Positions 37,626-45,182 of a stretch of DNA of 64,000 nucleotides are shown here, piece by piece; position 1 is the first letter of the stretch, and each line of letters opens with the position of its first letter. The position numbers and the translations under genes are program-made. Where the stretch lies: NCBI RefSeq assembly GCF_006716425.1, contig NZ_VFOZ01000001.1:1798001-1862000 (forward strand), given 5' to 3'. The DNA is from Actinoallomurus bryophytorum. GTDB lineage: Bacteria; Actinomycetota; Actinomycetes; Streptosporangiales; Streptosporangiaceae. Below the pieces are notes generated by a model that saw only the letters and a list, made by a program, of their open reading frames with translations, did no database searches and had not been told where the DNA came from.

Positions 37626-38057
37626 TCAGCCGGGCACCGGTCCCAGAGTCCGGCCGTACCAGTCGGCCGGGTCGGTATCGCGTACGTGCCGGGTGAGCAC
37701 CCACCGCTGGCCCTGGGGATCGGCGACGACCGCCTGAAGGACACCCCAGGGCCGGCCGGCCGGCTCGTCGAGAATCGAACCTCCGGCGCTCGTCGCGCGC
37801 TCGCACGCCGCGGCGACGTCGTCGACGTAGACCTGGGTCAGGCTCGAGGTGTCACCGAGCGGACCGCCGCGTCGGCCCAGCAGGATGATGAAGCCGTCCC
37901 GCTCGACCTCGATGTGCCCCACCCAGCCGTCCGGCAGGGCCGCACGGACCACCTCGCGAAAGCCGAGGACCTCCGTCAGCCAGCCGCTGACGGCCGTCAG
38001 GTCGTCGTAGAGCACGCACGGCACCACTGCCGGATAGCCGCGTTCGGGGTCGTACAT
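37626..38057 (-). CDS. VOC-family (glyoxalase/bleomycin-resistance fold) protein
   Basis: 143 residues with two beta-alpha-beta-beta-beta units: VVPCVLYDDLTAVSGWLTEVLGF at the start and SLTQVYVDDVAAACERATSAGGS in the middle, then a conserved DPQGQRWVLTRH. It should be a small metal-dependent or binding protein of the VOC superfamily; substrate unknown. It runs leftwards, convergent with the monooxygenase gene, and is downstream of the AraC gene by about 100 nt on the same strand, so the two may be co-transcribed. Confidence 0.88.
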   Translation of the reverse strand: MYDPERGYPAVVPCVLYDDLTAVSGWLTEVLGFREVVRAALPDGWVGHIEVERDGFIILLGRRGGPLGDTSSLTQVYVDDVAAACERATSAGGSILDEPAGRPWGVLQAVVADPQGQRWVLTRHVRDTDPADWYGRTLGPVPG

Positions 38058-38154
38058 GGGGTGGCTCCCTCCGGCCTGATCGGGTCTTGGCGAAACCGTA
38101 GATCCGGGTACCGGGCAGGGTCTTGAAGAAAGTTGACCGGCCCGCCTCGGCCGC

Positions 38155-38979
38155 TCAGGGCGCCGCGCGCCGCACCGCGGCCGGCGTCGTGGCCGCGAAG
38201 CGGGCGAAGTCCCGCGTCAGGTGCGACTGATCGGCATAACCGCACACGGCCGCGACCTGCGCCGGGGCCGGCTCCCCGCGGGCCAGCAGCCGCGCGGCGC
38301 GCTCGAAGCGCAAGACGCGTGCCGCCGTCTTCGGCGCCGTCCCGACCTGGTCGCGGAACCGGGCCAGCAGGTGCCGGTGAGTACACCCGGCGCCGGTGAC
38401 CAGGTCGGCGACCCGTACCGCTCCGCCGGCACGGCGCATCGTCCGCCACGCCCAGGCGACCTCGGGCGAGGGCACCGGGCCGGCCGCCATCCTGGCGGCG
38501 AGCAGGCGATCGAGCAGGGCGAAGCGCTCACCCCACCCTGGAGCCTCCGAGAGGCGCCCCGCCCAGCGTTCGGCGTCGGCGCCCAGCAGGTCGGACAGCT
38601 CGACCGTCCGGTTGGCCAGCTCGTGCATGGGCGGACCGAACAGCGCGTACGCACCGAGCGGGTCGAGCCGGATCTGCATGCCGAACTGGTGACCGTCGTG
38701 CGCGATCCGCGTCGGCCGGTCGTTCATCCCGGCGAAGAACGAGGTGTACGCCTGCGGCTCACCGACCCCGGCTTCGGGTTGCGCGCGGGACTCGGCTCCG
38801 AAGCCGACGATCAGGATGAGCTCACCCGCCGGGGCCTCCCACCGGTCGGCCGGGGTGGGCGACTCCTCCCGGTAACCGGTGTAGGCACGGACCCGGCCGC
38901 GGACGGCCGGACCGGGAACGCCGTCGGCCCATTCACGGAGTCCGCCGGCGCTCTCGCCACGCCGTGGGCCGACACGCAC
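38155..38979 (-). CDS. AraC-family regulator
   Basis: 274 residues with a GTG start. The C-terminal 95 residues form a double helix-turn-helix: VADLVTGAGCTHRHLLARFRDQVG, then AAVCGYADQSHLTRDFARFAATTPAAVR. The N-terminal 170 residues are a sensor domain with a HxFGMQIRLDPLGAYALFG-like segment typical of the DUF6597/AraC group. It is divergent from a small lipoprotein gene and upstream of the VOC gene, its most likely target. Confidence 0.9.
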   Translation of the reverse strand: MRVGPRRGESAGGLREWADGVPGPAVRGRVRAYTGYREESPTPADRWEAPAGELILIVGFGAESRAQPEAGVGEPQAYTSFFAGMNDRPTRIAHDGHQFGMQIRLDPLGAYALFGPPMHELANRTVELSDLLGADAERWAGRLSEAPGWGERFALLDRLLAARMAAGPVPSPEVAWAWRTMRRAGGAVRVADLVTGAGCTHRHLLARFRDQVGTAPKTAARVLRFERAARLLARGEPAPAQVAAVCGYADQSHLTRDFARFAATTPAAVRRAAP

Positions 38980-39082
38980 GACCCCGATGCTACGGGCCGG
39001 TCGTCCACCCCACCCTGGGGCTCACGGATGGCGTACGGTCGACGCGAAATGCGTGGAAGGTACGACTCATGCAGGGGGTGCG

Positions 39083-39502
39083 GTGTTACGGCCATTGCTC
39101 TGCCTCGCGGTGCTCGCCGGTTCCGTCGGGACGGCGGCTTGCCGGTCCGACGCGGACCCGCCCCGCACCGCCGGAACCCCGTCCACGTCAGCATCGTCCG
39201 GCTCGCCCGTCGCCACCCCGTCGCGGTCGCCGGCCTGCCCGTCCGCCCGTGAGTTCATCAAGGCGATGGACGCCCGGGGCTGGCCGCACTACAAGGTGAC
39301 GAGGCGCATCGTGTGCGACGGCGGCTGGGCGACCACGACCGTGGAGGTGACCACGGTGGTCGCGGACCCGGCTCGCGCGGTGGCCCGGCTCGTGGGCGGC
39401 CGGTGGCACGCGGTCATCTTCGGCACGGACGGCCTGTGCGAGGCACCCGGCATGCGTCCGGCACCGGCCGGCATCAGGAAGGCCCTCGGTCCCTACTGCT
39501 GA
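39083..39502 (+). CDS. Small putative lipoprotein, unknown
   Basis: 139 residues. The signal sequence LRPLLCLAVLAGSVGTAAC ends in a lipobox-like TAAC (Cys near 20), followed by a Ser/Thr/Pro linker and a compact domain of about 80 residues with four Cys (CPSAREFIKAMDARGW, RRIVCDGGWATTTVEV, GLCEAPG, terminal YC) that may form two disulfides. I do not recognise the family. The GTG at 39083 follows a GGGGG stretch; longer frames upstream lack a signal peptide and would overlap the AraC promoter. Confidence 0.75.
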   Translation: MLRPLLCLAVLAGSVGTAACRSDADPPRTAGTPSTSASSGSPVATPSRSPACPSAREFIKAMDARGWPHYKVTRRIVCDGGWATTTVEVTTVVADPARAVARLVGGRWHAVIFGTDGLCEAPGMRPAPAGIRKALGPYC

Positions 39503-39530
39503 TGCGGCCTGGGCGGTGTGCCCACGAAAA

Positions 39531-39544
39531 TAGAACGCGTTCTT
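39531..39544. promoter_or_regulatory. KstR-box-like palindrome upstream of SnoaL gene
   Basis: TAGAACGCGTTCTT contains the perfect palindrome AGAACGCGTTCT and fits the mycobacterial KstR pattern TnnAACnnGTTnnA at all but the last base. It lies 22 nt before the SnoaL-like start. A sister site is at 40959. Confidence 0.6.
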
Positions 39545-39566
39545 GTCGAGAGCCGCCGAGGCGAGC

Positions 39567-40061
39567 ATGCTGGGGCCCATGGACCTGATCGCGCTCGAGG
39601 AGATCCGGCAGACGAAGTATCGCTACCTGCGCTGCGTGGACCTCAAACTCTGGGACGAGTTCGCCGGCACCCTGACCGAGGACGCCGTCGCGGTGTACGG
39701 CACGCGGGTGTTCGGCGATCCGCTGCGCCTTGAGGGGCGCGACGCCATCGTCGAGTACATGCGCGCCAACCTGGGCCCGGCGGTGATCACGACGCACTTC
39801 GCCGGTCACCCCGAGATCGAGGTCGACGGCGACCAGGCCAAGGGCAGCTGGTGCTTCGACGACACCGTCATCGCCATGGACTACCGCCTGCTGATCCGGG
39901 GATCCGCCTTTTACCAGGACACCTACCGGCGCGACGCCGACGGTCGATGGCGGATCAGCAGCACGGGCTACGAGCGGACGTATGAGTTCACGGTGTCCCT
40001 CGACGACATGCCCAGCCTGAAGTTCACCGCGAACCGCTGGGCGACGCCCGCCGCGCCCTGA
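39567..40061 (+). CDS. SnoaL-like / NTF2-fold protein
   Basis: 164 residues of the SnoaL_4 type: LEEIRQTKYRYLRCVDLKLWDEFAGTLTEDAVAVYG at the start, then VITTHFAGHPEIEVDGDQAKGSW and YQDTYRRDADGRWRISSTGYERTYE. The alpha-plus-beta barrel binds hydrophobic compounds; relatives include ketosteroid isomerases and ring dehydratases. The ATG at 39567 is preceded by GAGG at five nt; an ATG four codons on is also possible. A KstR-like palindrome lies just upstream. Its 3' end overlaps the convergent IclR gene by 38 nt. Confidence 0.87.
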   Translation: MLGPMDLIALEEIRQTKYRYLRCVDLKLWDEFAGTLTEDAVAVYGTRVFGDPLRLEGRDAIVEYMRANLGPAVITTHFAGHPEIEVDGDQAKGSWCFDDTVIAMDYRLLIRGSAFYQDTYRRDADGRWRISSTGYERTYEFTVSLDDMPSLKFTANRWATPAAP

Positions 40062-40947
40062 CCGGCGCCGCGCCGCCGAGCTCCGCGGTGACGGCGTCGG
40101 CGGCCGCGACCAGCGCGGTGCCGCGCCTGGCGATCTCGGCGCCGGTGACGGAGCCGCCGACGTACAGAGTCAGCACCAGCTCCTGCCGGCCGTCGGCGTC
40201 GTACGCCGGTGCCGCGATGAGGTTGACCGGGTGTTTCTTCCTGGGGTTGAGCTCGGCGCCGAGGTAGACGCGCTCACCCAGGCTGGACACCATCTCGCCC
40301 ACCAGCGCGCGTACCTCCGGCGGCAGTTCGTACGTGGCGACACCGGCCATCAGCGTGTGCAGCCGCATGCCGGCCGGCGTGAGGCTCTCCACGAGATACC
40401 CCGACGCGCGGCACTGCTCGACGACGGCGCGCAGATGCTCGCGGTCCATCCGCACCGGCAGCATCGGCTCCTTGGCCAGCCACCGGTCGAACGCCTCGTC
40501 GGGCCCCCACAGCACGTACATCAGGCCGGACGGCGGCGCGAAGGGGTAGCGCTCGCCCACCCTGACCGGCGTCGCGCCCGACGGGCCGACCGCGTCGAGG
40601 AGCATGATCTCCTCGCCCACCACGCCCGACGCGACGCACGTGGAGCCGTACCGCTCGGCCAGCGGCGCCAGGTGCCGGCGCGCGACGTCGCCGGCGACGA
40701 AGCTCTGCTGCGCGACCCGCCCCGCCGCGACGAGGGCGGGACCGAGGCCGTACGTCAGCGTCCGCGGGTCGCGCACCAGATAGCCGGCCGCGGTCAGCCC
40801 GGTGACGATGCCGAGGCAGGTGGGCTTGCTGATGCCGAGCTCGCGGGCCAGGGCCGACAGCCCGATGCGGCGGCCTCGGGCCGCGACGAAGTGATCCAGG
40901 ACGGCGATCACGCGCTCGGTCGGGGGCGAGTGCCGGGCCACGGCCAT
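40024..40947 (-). CDS. IclR-family regulator
   Basis: 307 residues. The N-terminal winged helix (about 8-70) has TERVIAVLDHFVAARG and LSALARELGISKPTCLGIVTGLTAAGYLVRD. The C-terminal effector domain (about 85-290) spans GRVAQQSFVAGDVARRHLAPLAERYG through a Gly-rich ligand region. The ATG at 40947 has AAGGAG six nt away. It is divergent from the DUF1214-SDR-sulfotransferase operon, its probable target. The intervening 87 bp carries a KstR-like palindrome and a separate 18-bp dyad. Confidence 0.92.
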   Translation of the reverse strand: MAVARHSPPTERVIAVLDHFVAARGRRIGLSALARELGISKPTCLGIVTGLTAAGYLVRDPRTLTYGLGPALVAAGRVAQQSFVAGDVARRHLAPLAERYGSTCVASGVVGEEIMLLDAVGPSGATPVRVGERYPFAPPSGLMYVLWGPDEAFDRWLAKEPMLPVRMDREHLRAVVEQCRASGYLVESLTPAGMRLHTLMAGVATYELPPEVRALVGEMVSSLGERVYLGAELNPRKKHPVNLIAAPAYDADGRQELVLTLYVGGSVTGAEIARRGTALVAAADAVTAELGGAAPVRARRASPSGSR

Positions 40948-40958
40948 TGACCACTCCT

Positions 40959-40972
40959 TAGAACACGTTCTA
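40959..40972. promoter_or_regulatory. KstR-box-like palindrome in the IclR/DUF1214 gap
   Basis: TAGAAC-AC-GTTCTA fits the KstR pattern TnnAACnnGTTnnA at every fixed base. It touches the ribosome binding site of the IclR gene and matches the site at 39531 at 12 of 14 positions. Confidence 0.65.
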
Positions 40973-41000
40973 GTCTCGTCGCGGAAGCAAGCTACCACTT

Positions 41001-41018
41001 CGGTACATATTTGTACCG
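41001..41018. promoter_or_regulatory. 18-bp dyad upstream of DUF1214
   Basis: CGGTACA-TATT-TGTACCG has perfect seven-base arms and lies 17 nt before the DUF1214 start. It is unrelated to the neighbouring KstR-like site and is a candidate binding site for the adjacent IclR protein. Confidence 0.55.
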
Positions 41019-41034
41019 CCCAGAGGGAGCCCCG

Positions 41035-42210
41035 GTGGCCACTCAGTCATTCGCCCAGGCGATCGCCGAGGCCGAGCAGATCATCCGTACGGCGCCGCAC
41101 GTACAGACCGAGCAGGACCTCGCCGAGGGCCTGGAGTACCTCGCCGGCAGCATCAAGGCGTCGCTGCACATGGCCTGGGCCTACGACCGCGACTTCCCGT
41201 TCTTCGCCGCGTCGACGGGGCCGTACTCCAAGCTCGGTCTCGACAACCCCGACACCCTCTACTTCAGCGCCAGCATCCGCGACGACGCCGAGTACGTCGT
41301 CACCGGGCGCCGTGGCACCACGGCCGACCTGAGCTTCCAGATTCTCAATGGCGACTACACGCCGGCGCGGTCTCCCGACAGCCTGGCGGCGTTCGACGAC
41401 CGCGACATCGAGATCGCCGCGGACGGGACGTACGAGCTGCGCTTCGGCCCCGCGCGGCCGGACGCGGGACCGAACCACTTCACGCTCGGCCAGGGCTCGG
41501 CGATGCTGCTGGCGCGCGAGGTCTTCAGCGACTGGGAGAACGAGCGGCCCGGCGAGATCCGCATCCACCGCGCCGACACGCTCGGGTCCGCTCCTGCGCC
41601 GGCGACGCCGGAGACGACGGCCAAGCGGTACGACGTGGCCGGCCGGATGCTGCTCTCGCGGTTGCGGACGTTCCTCGCCTTCCCCGAGTGGCACTACCTG
41701 AAGCTGCCGGTCAACACGATGACCGAGCCGCGGCCCACCCCCGGCGGGCTGGCGACGCAGTACTCCTCGGTCGGCCACTACGACCTCGACGACGACCAGG
41801 TCATGGTGATCACGGTTCCGGCGGCCGCGCGGGAGGTCGCGCCGTACCAGGGCTTCCAGCTCGGGAGCATGTGGTACATCTCGCTGGACTACATCAACCA
41901 CCAGACGAGCCTCAACGCCGACCAGGCGCGCGTGGACCCAGACGGGAAGATCCGCCTCGTCGTCGGCGAGCGCGATCCCGGGCTGGCCAACTGGATCGAG
42001 CGCACCGGCCATCGCCGCGGCTACCTCCAGTTCCGCTGGCAGCGGCTCACGCGCGAGCTGAAACCGGACGACGGTCCCACGGTGGAAGTGATGGCGTCCG
42101 ACGAGCTGCCGCGGCTCCCCTACTACGAACGGCAGCGGGTGAGCCCGCAGGAGTGGGCCGCCCGGATCGCCGCGCGCCAGACCGCCGTCGCCCGAAGGAT
42201 GCTGGGCTGA
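41035..42210 (+). CDS. DUF1214 domain protein
   Basis: 391 residues. The C-terminal half holds the DUF1214 region: AAREVAPYQGFQLGSMWYISLDYINHQTSLN, DPDGKIRLVVGERDPGLANWIERTGHRRGYLQFRWQR. The middle carries a beta-sandwich. No signal peptide or cofactor motif is visible. Family members occur in mycobacterial and rhodococcal lipid and steroid loci; their activity is unknown. The GTG start has GAGGGAG upstream. Its TGA overlaps the next ATG (TGATG), so it is coupled to the SDR. Confidence 0.87.
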   Translation: MATQSFAQAIAEAEQIIRTAPHVQTEQDLAEGLEYLAGSIKASLHMAWAYDRDFPFFAASTGPYSKLGLDNPDTLYFSASIRDDAEYVVTGRRGTTADLSFQILNGDYTPARSPDSLAAFDDRDIEIAADGTYELRFGPARPDAGPNHFTLGQGSAMLLAREVFSDWENERPGEIRIHRADTLGSAPAPATPETTAKRYDVAGRMLLSRLRTFLAFPEWHYLKLPVNTMTEPRPTPGGLATQYSSVGHYDLDDDQVMVITVPAAAREVAPYQGFQLGSMWYISLDYINHQTSLNADQARVDPDGKIRLVVGERDPGLANWIERTGHRRGYLQFRWQRLTRELKPDDGPTVEVMASDELPRLPYYERQRVSPQEWAARIAARQTAVARRMLG

Positions 42211-42986
42211 TGCTGCTCGAGAACCAGGTCGTCGTCATCTCCGGAGTCGGGCCGGGCCTGGGCCGTGGCCTGGCATTACAGTGCGCCAGGGCCGGCGCCG
42301 ACGTCGTGCTGGCCGCGCGCAACGCCCTGCGGCTGGCCGAGGTGGCCAAGGAGGTCGCCCAGCTCGGCCGCCGCGCGGTGCCGGTGGAGGCCGACATCAC
42401 CGACGACGCGGCCTGCCAGCGGATGGTCGACACCGCGCTGGAGTCCTTCGGCCGGGTCGACGGCCTGGTCCACAACGCCTTCGCGATCCCGCCGCTGACC
42501 GACCTCGCCACGGTCGACCTGGAGGCCGTACGCGCCGCCTTCGAGACCAACGTGCTCGCGGCGCTGCACCTCACCCGGCTCTTCACTCCGGCGCTCGTCG
42601 AGCAGAGTGGCTCGATCGTCATGATCAATTCGGCCGTGCTGCGGCACTCACGGCGCACCTTCGGCGCGTACAAGATGTCCAAGGCCGCCCTGCTCGCCCT
42701 CGCGCAGAGCCTGTCGACCGAGCTCGGTCCGCAGGGCGTACGGGTCAACACGGTCGCGCCCGGATACATCTGGGCGGACAACCTGAAGTGGTACTTCGAC
42801 TATCTCGCGAAGAAACGCGGCGTCTCGGCGCAGGAGGTCTACGACGAGAACGCCGTCACTCTCGATCTGCGCAAGCTCCCCGAACCCGACGAGGTCGCCG
42901 ACGCAGTGGTGTTCATGCTCTCCCCTCTCGCGCGGGCGGTCACCGGACAGTGCCTCGACGTCAACGGCGGCGAGTGGCACCACTGA
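42210..42986 (+). CDS. Short-chain dehydrogenase/reductase
   Basis: 258 residues of classical SDR type: cofactor loop SGVGPGLGRG (11-20), Asn of VHNAF near 89, catalytic Ser141 (MINSAV), Tyr154 and Lys158 (YKMSK), and the NTVAPGYIW segment. All catalytic residues are present. It should oxidise or reduce an alcohol/ketone with NAD(P). The start overlaps the DUF1214 stop, and the sulfotransferase follows after 64 nt. It is the middle gene of the operon. Confidence 0.93.
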   Translation: MLLENQVVVISGVGPGLGRGLALQCARAGADVVLAARNALRLAEVAKEVAQLGRRAVPVEADITDDAACQRMVDTALESFGRVDGLVHNAFAIPPLTDLATVDLEAVRAAFETNVLAALHLTRLFTPALVEQSGSIVMINSAVLRHSRRTFGAYKMSKAALLALAQSLSTELGPQGVRVNTVAPGYIWADNLKWYFDYLAKKRGVSAQEVYDENAVTLDLRKLPEPDEVADAVVFMLSPLARAVTGQCLDVNGGEWHH

Positions 42987-43013
42987 ACCGGCACCACTGA
43001 ACAGGCACCACAG
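42976..43013 (+). repeat. 14-bp tandem repeat over the SDR stop codon
   Basis: GGCACCACTGAACC occurs at 42976-42989 and, with one change, at 42990-43003, followed by a partial third unit. The SDR stop codon lies inside unit 1, so this looks like a local slippage duplication. Confidence 0.7.
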
Positions 43014-43050
43014 GGCAGCGCGCCGCATCGACCCCGGAGGACCGACCCCG

Positions 43051-44190
43051 ATGGCCACTGGACGCGACAACGTCGGCACGGTCGAGGACCTGCACGCCTC
43101 GGCCAGCAAGATCACCGGTCTGACCGGCTTCGGCGACGACCCGTATCTCGACGGCCTGTCCGTGCTCCTGGAGTCCTATGCCGGAGAGGCCGCGCTCACC
43201 CCGCTGGGCAACAAGGCGACACGCGCACTCCTGCGCGGCGCCCTCGTCGCGCGGCTGCTGTCGGAGGACGCGTGGAGGCGGAATCCCTCCTACGCCGACG
43301 TACGCATCGAACGACCGATCTTCGTCACCGGCCTGCCCCGTACGGGAACGACCGCGCTGCACCGTCTGCTGACGGCCGACCCGGCCAACCAGGGCCTGGA
43401 GGTCTGGCTGGCCGAGGCGCCACAGCCCCGGCCACCGCGCTCCAGCTGGGCGGAGAACCCGATGTTCCAGGCGATCCAGTCCGGCTACGAACGCCACCAC
43501 GTCGAACACCCGGAGTTCATGGGCGTGCACTACATGTCGGCCGACATGGTCGAGGAGTGCTGGCAACTGCTGCGCCAGTCGATGCGGTCGATCTCCTTCG
43601 AGTGCCTCGCGCACCTGCCGACGTACTCCACCTGGCTGTCCACGCAGGACTGGACGCCGGCGTACCGGCGATACCGGCGCAACCTGCAGCTGATCGGCCT
43701 CCCCGACGCCTCTCGGCGCTGGGTGCTGAAGAACCCGAGCCACCTGTTCGCCCTCGACGCGCTGATGGCCGTCTACCCGGACGCGCTGGTCATCCAGACC
43801 CACCGCTCCCCGCGGACCGCGATGGCCTCGATGTGCAGCCTCGCCGCCCACGCGTCCGCGGGCTGGTCGGACGAGTTCACCGGCGCGGTGATCGGGCGTG
43901 ACCAGCTGGAGCTGTGGAGCCGCGGCCTCGACCTCTTTCGCGCCGAACGCGCCAAGCACGACCCGGCGCAGTTCCTCGACGTGGACTACGACGACTTCGT
44001 ACGCGACCCCCTCGGTACAGTCGAGGCGGCCTATGCCCATTTCGCCCTGCCGCTCAGCGACACGGCACGTACGGCCATGGCACGCCTGCACACCGAGAGC
44101 CACGCGGGCGCGGGCCGACCGGCGCATCGCTACACGCTGTCCGATTTCGGCTTGACGCCCGAGGAGATCGACGAGCACTTCGCCTCGTGA
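43051..44190 (+). CDS. Sulfotransferase family protein
   Basis: 379 residues. The 5'-phosphosulfate loop is TGLPRTGTTAL (93-103). The 3'-phosphate-binding segment lies in VIQTHRSPRTAMASMCS, and WVLKNPSHLFALDAL is a conserved middle motif. This is the Sulfotransfer_3 kind found in mycobacteria (Stf group), using PAPS to sulfate a hydroxyl. CGGAGGACC precedes the ATG. As the last gene after an SDR and DUF1214, it may act on an alcohol produced by that route; this is inference. Confidence 0.9.
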   Translation: MATGRDNVGTVEDLHASASKITGLTGFGDDPYLDGLSVLLESYAGEAALTPLGNKATRALLRGALVARLLSEDAWRRNPSYADVRIERPIFVTGLPRTGTTALHRLLTADPANQGLEVWLAEAPQPRPPRSSWAENPMFQAIQSGYERHHVEHPEFMGVHYMSADMVEECWQLLRQSMRSISFECLAHLPTYSTWLSTQDWTPAYRRYRRNLQLIGLPDASRRWVLKNPSHLFALDALMAVYPDALVIQTHRSPRTAMASMCSLAAHASAGWSDEFTGAVIGRDQLELWSRGLDLFRAERAKHDPAQFLDVDYDDFVRDPLGTVEAAYAHFALPLSDTARTAMARLHTESHAGAGRPAHRYTLSDFGLTPEEIDEHFAS

Positions 44191-44368
44191 TTTCGCCCGG
44201 CCAGGCCGCGGTTCGAACCGCCTCAATTCCGCCTCCTGCCCGCCTTGACGGCACGGATTCTGGGCTAAGCCGTTATAGAGGGAAGTTTCGCGTTCGCTAC
44301 GATGAGCGCCTTTGCCCCGCTAAAGTTCTTGCCGGTACGCGGGGGGCTGCCGATAAGCCGGAGGATAC

Positions 44369-45148
44369 GTGCGCCTATCCGTGGTCATCACGAGTTTCGC
44401 CCTGCTTGCGGTCACCGCCACCGCGTCGGGGTGCGGAACGTCGAAGGCGGAGGATACGAAGGCCGCGGACGCGCCGCGAGCGACGCCCACGCCGCACAAG
44501 GTCGTCGTGATGGTCGATCACAAGAAGCGCACCGAGACCATGACCACGGCCGGCACCGTACGTGAGGTCCTCACTCAGGTGGGTCTCCAGCTCGGCCCGC
44601 ACGACCTGGTGACCCCGCCCGCCGAGGCCGCCCCCACCACGACCATCAAGGTCCTCCGGCTGCTGTCCGACCCGGTGACCAAGGTCCTGAAGATTCCGCC
44701 GCCCATCGTGCGGAAGAAGAGCACAAAGGTCGCCGCCTGGAGCCAGAAGGTGACGCGGAGCGGCCGCTCCGGCCTCCGGCAGGTGCAGATCGCCTACGTC
44801 CGGCGGCACGGCAAGAAGGTCAAGGCCATCATCGCGCAGAAGATCAAGCGCAAGCCGGTGTCGCGGATCCTCGCGATCGGACCGCAGCCGACAGGCGCCG
44901 GCGCTGCCGCTCGACTCAACTGGAGCGCGGTGGCGAAGTGCGAGTCCGGCGGCAACCCCCACGCGGTCAACCCCGCGGGCTACTACGGGCTGTACCAGTT
45001 CAACCGGCAGTCGTGGGCGACGGTCGGCGGGTCCGGTCTCCCGAGCGACGCCTCGGCGGCGGAGCAGACGTACCGCGCCCAGCTTCTGTACAACAGGGTG
45101 AACGGCAACTGGCAGGGCCAGTGGCCGAACTGCGGCCGCTACCTCTGA
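44369..45148 (+). CDS. Resuscitation-promoting-factor-like lipoprotein
   Basis: 259 residues. The lipobox TASGC acylates Cys22. A single DUF348 domain (about 43-85: VVVMVDHKKRTETMTTAGTVREVL, LGPHDLV) and a short G5-like strand region precede the Rpf lysozyme-like domain (about 185-259): LNWSAVAKCESGGNPHAVNPAGYYGLYQF, with catalytic Glu in CESGG, and a C-terminal NCGRYL. RpfB usually has three DUF348 units; this one is short. It cleaves peptidoglycan and promotes growth resumption. The GTG has GGAGG upstream. The leader of about 170 nt has GC hairpins but no riboswitch I can name. Confidence 0.9.
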   Translation: MRLSVVITSFALLAVTATASGCGTSKAEDTKAADAPRATPTPHKVVVMVDHKKRTETMTTAGTVREVLTQVGLQLGPHDLVTPPAEAAPTTTIKVLRLLSDPVTKVLKIPPPIVRKKSTKVAAWSQKVTRSGRSGLRQVQIAYVRRHGKKVKAIIAQKIKRKPVSRILAIGPQPTGAGAAARLNWSAVAKCESGGNPHAVNPAGYYGLYQFNRQSWATVGGSGLPSDASAAEQTYRAQLLYNRVNGNWQGQWPNCGRYL

Positions 45149-45182
45149 GGCTCTGTTTCCTGGATCGCCCCACCGGCACTCT

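Noticed and set aside
44191-44368. c-di-AMP (ydaO) riboswitch upstream of the Rpf gene
   Set aside because: Some actinobacterial rpf genes have one, so I looked; the conserved core (GGGGTGAATC- and GCTAACCTCG-like blocks) is not present. Only short GC hairpins are seen.
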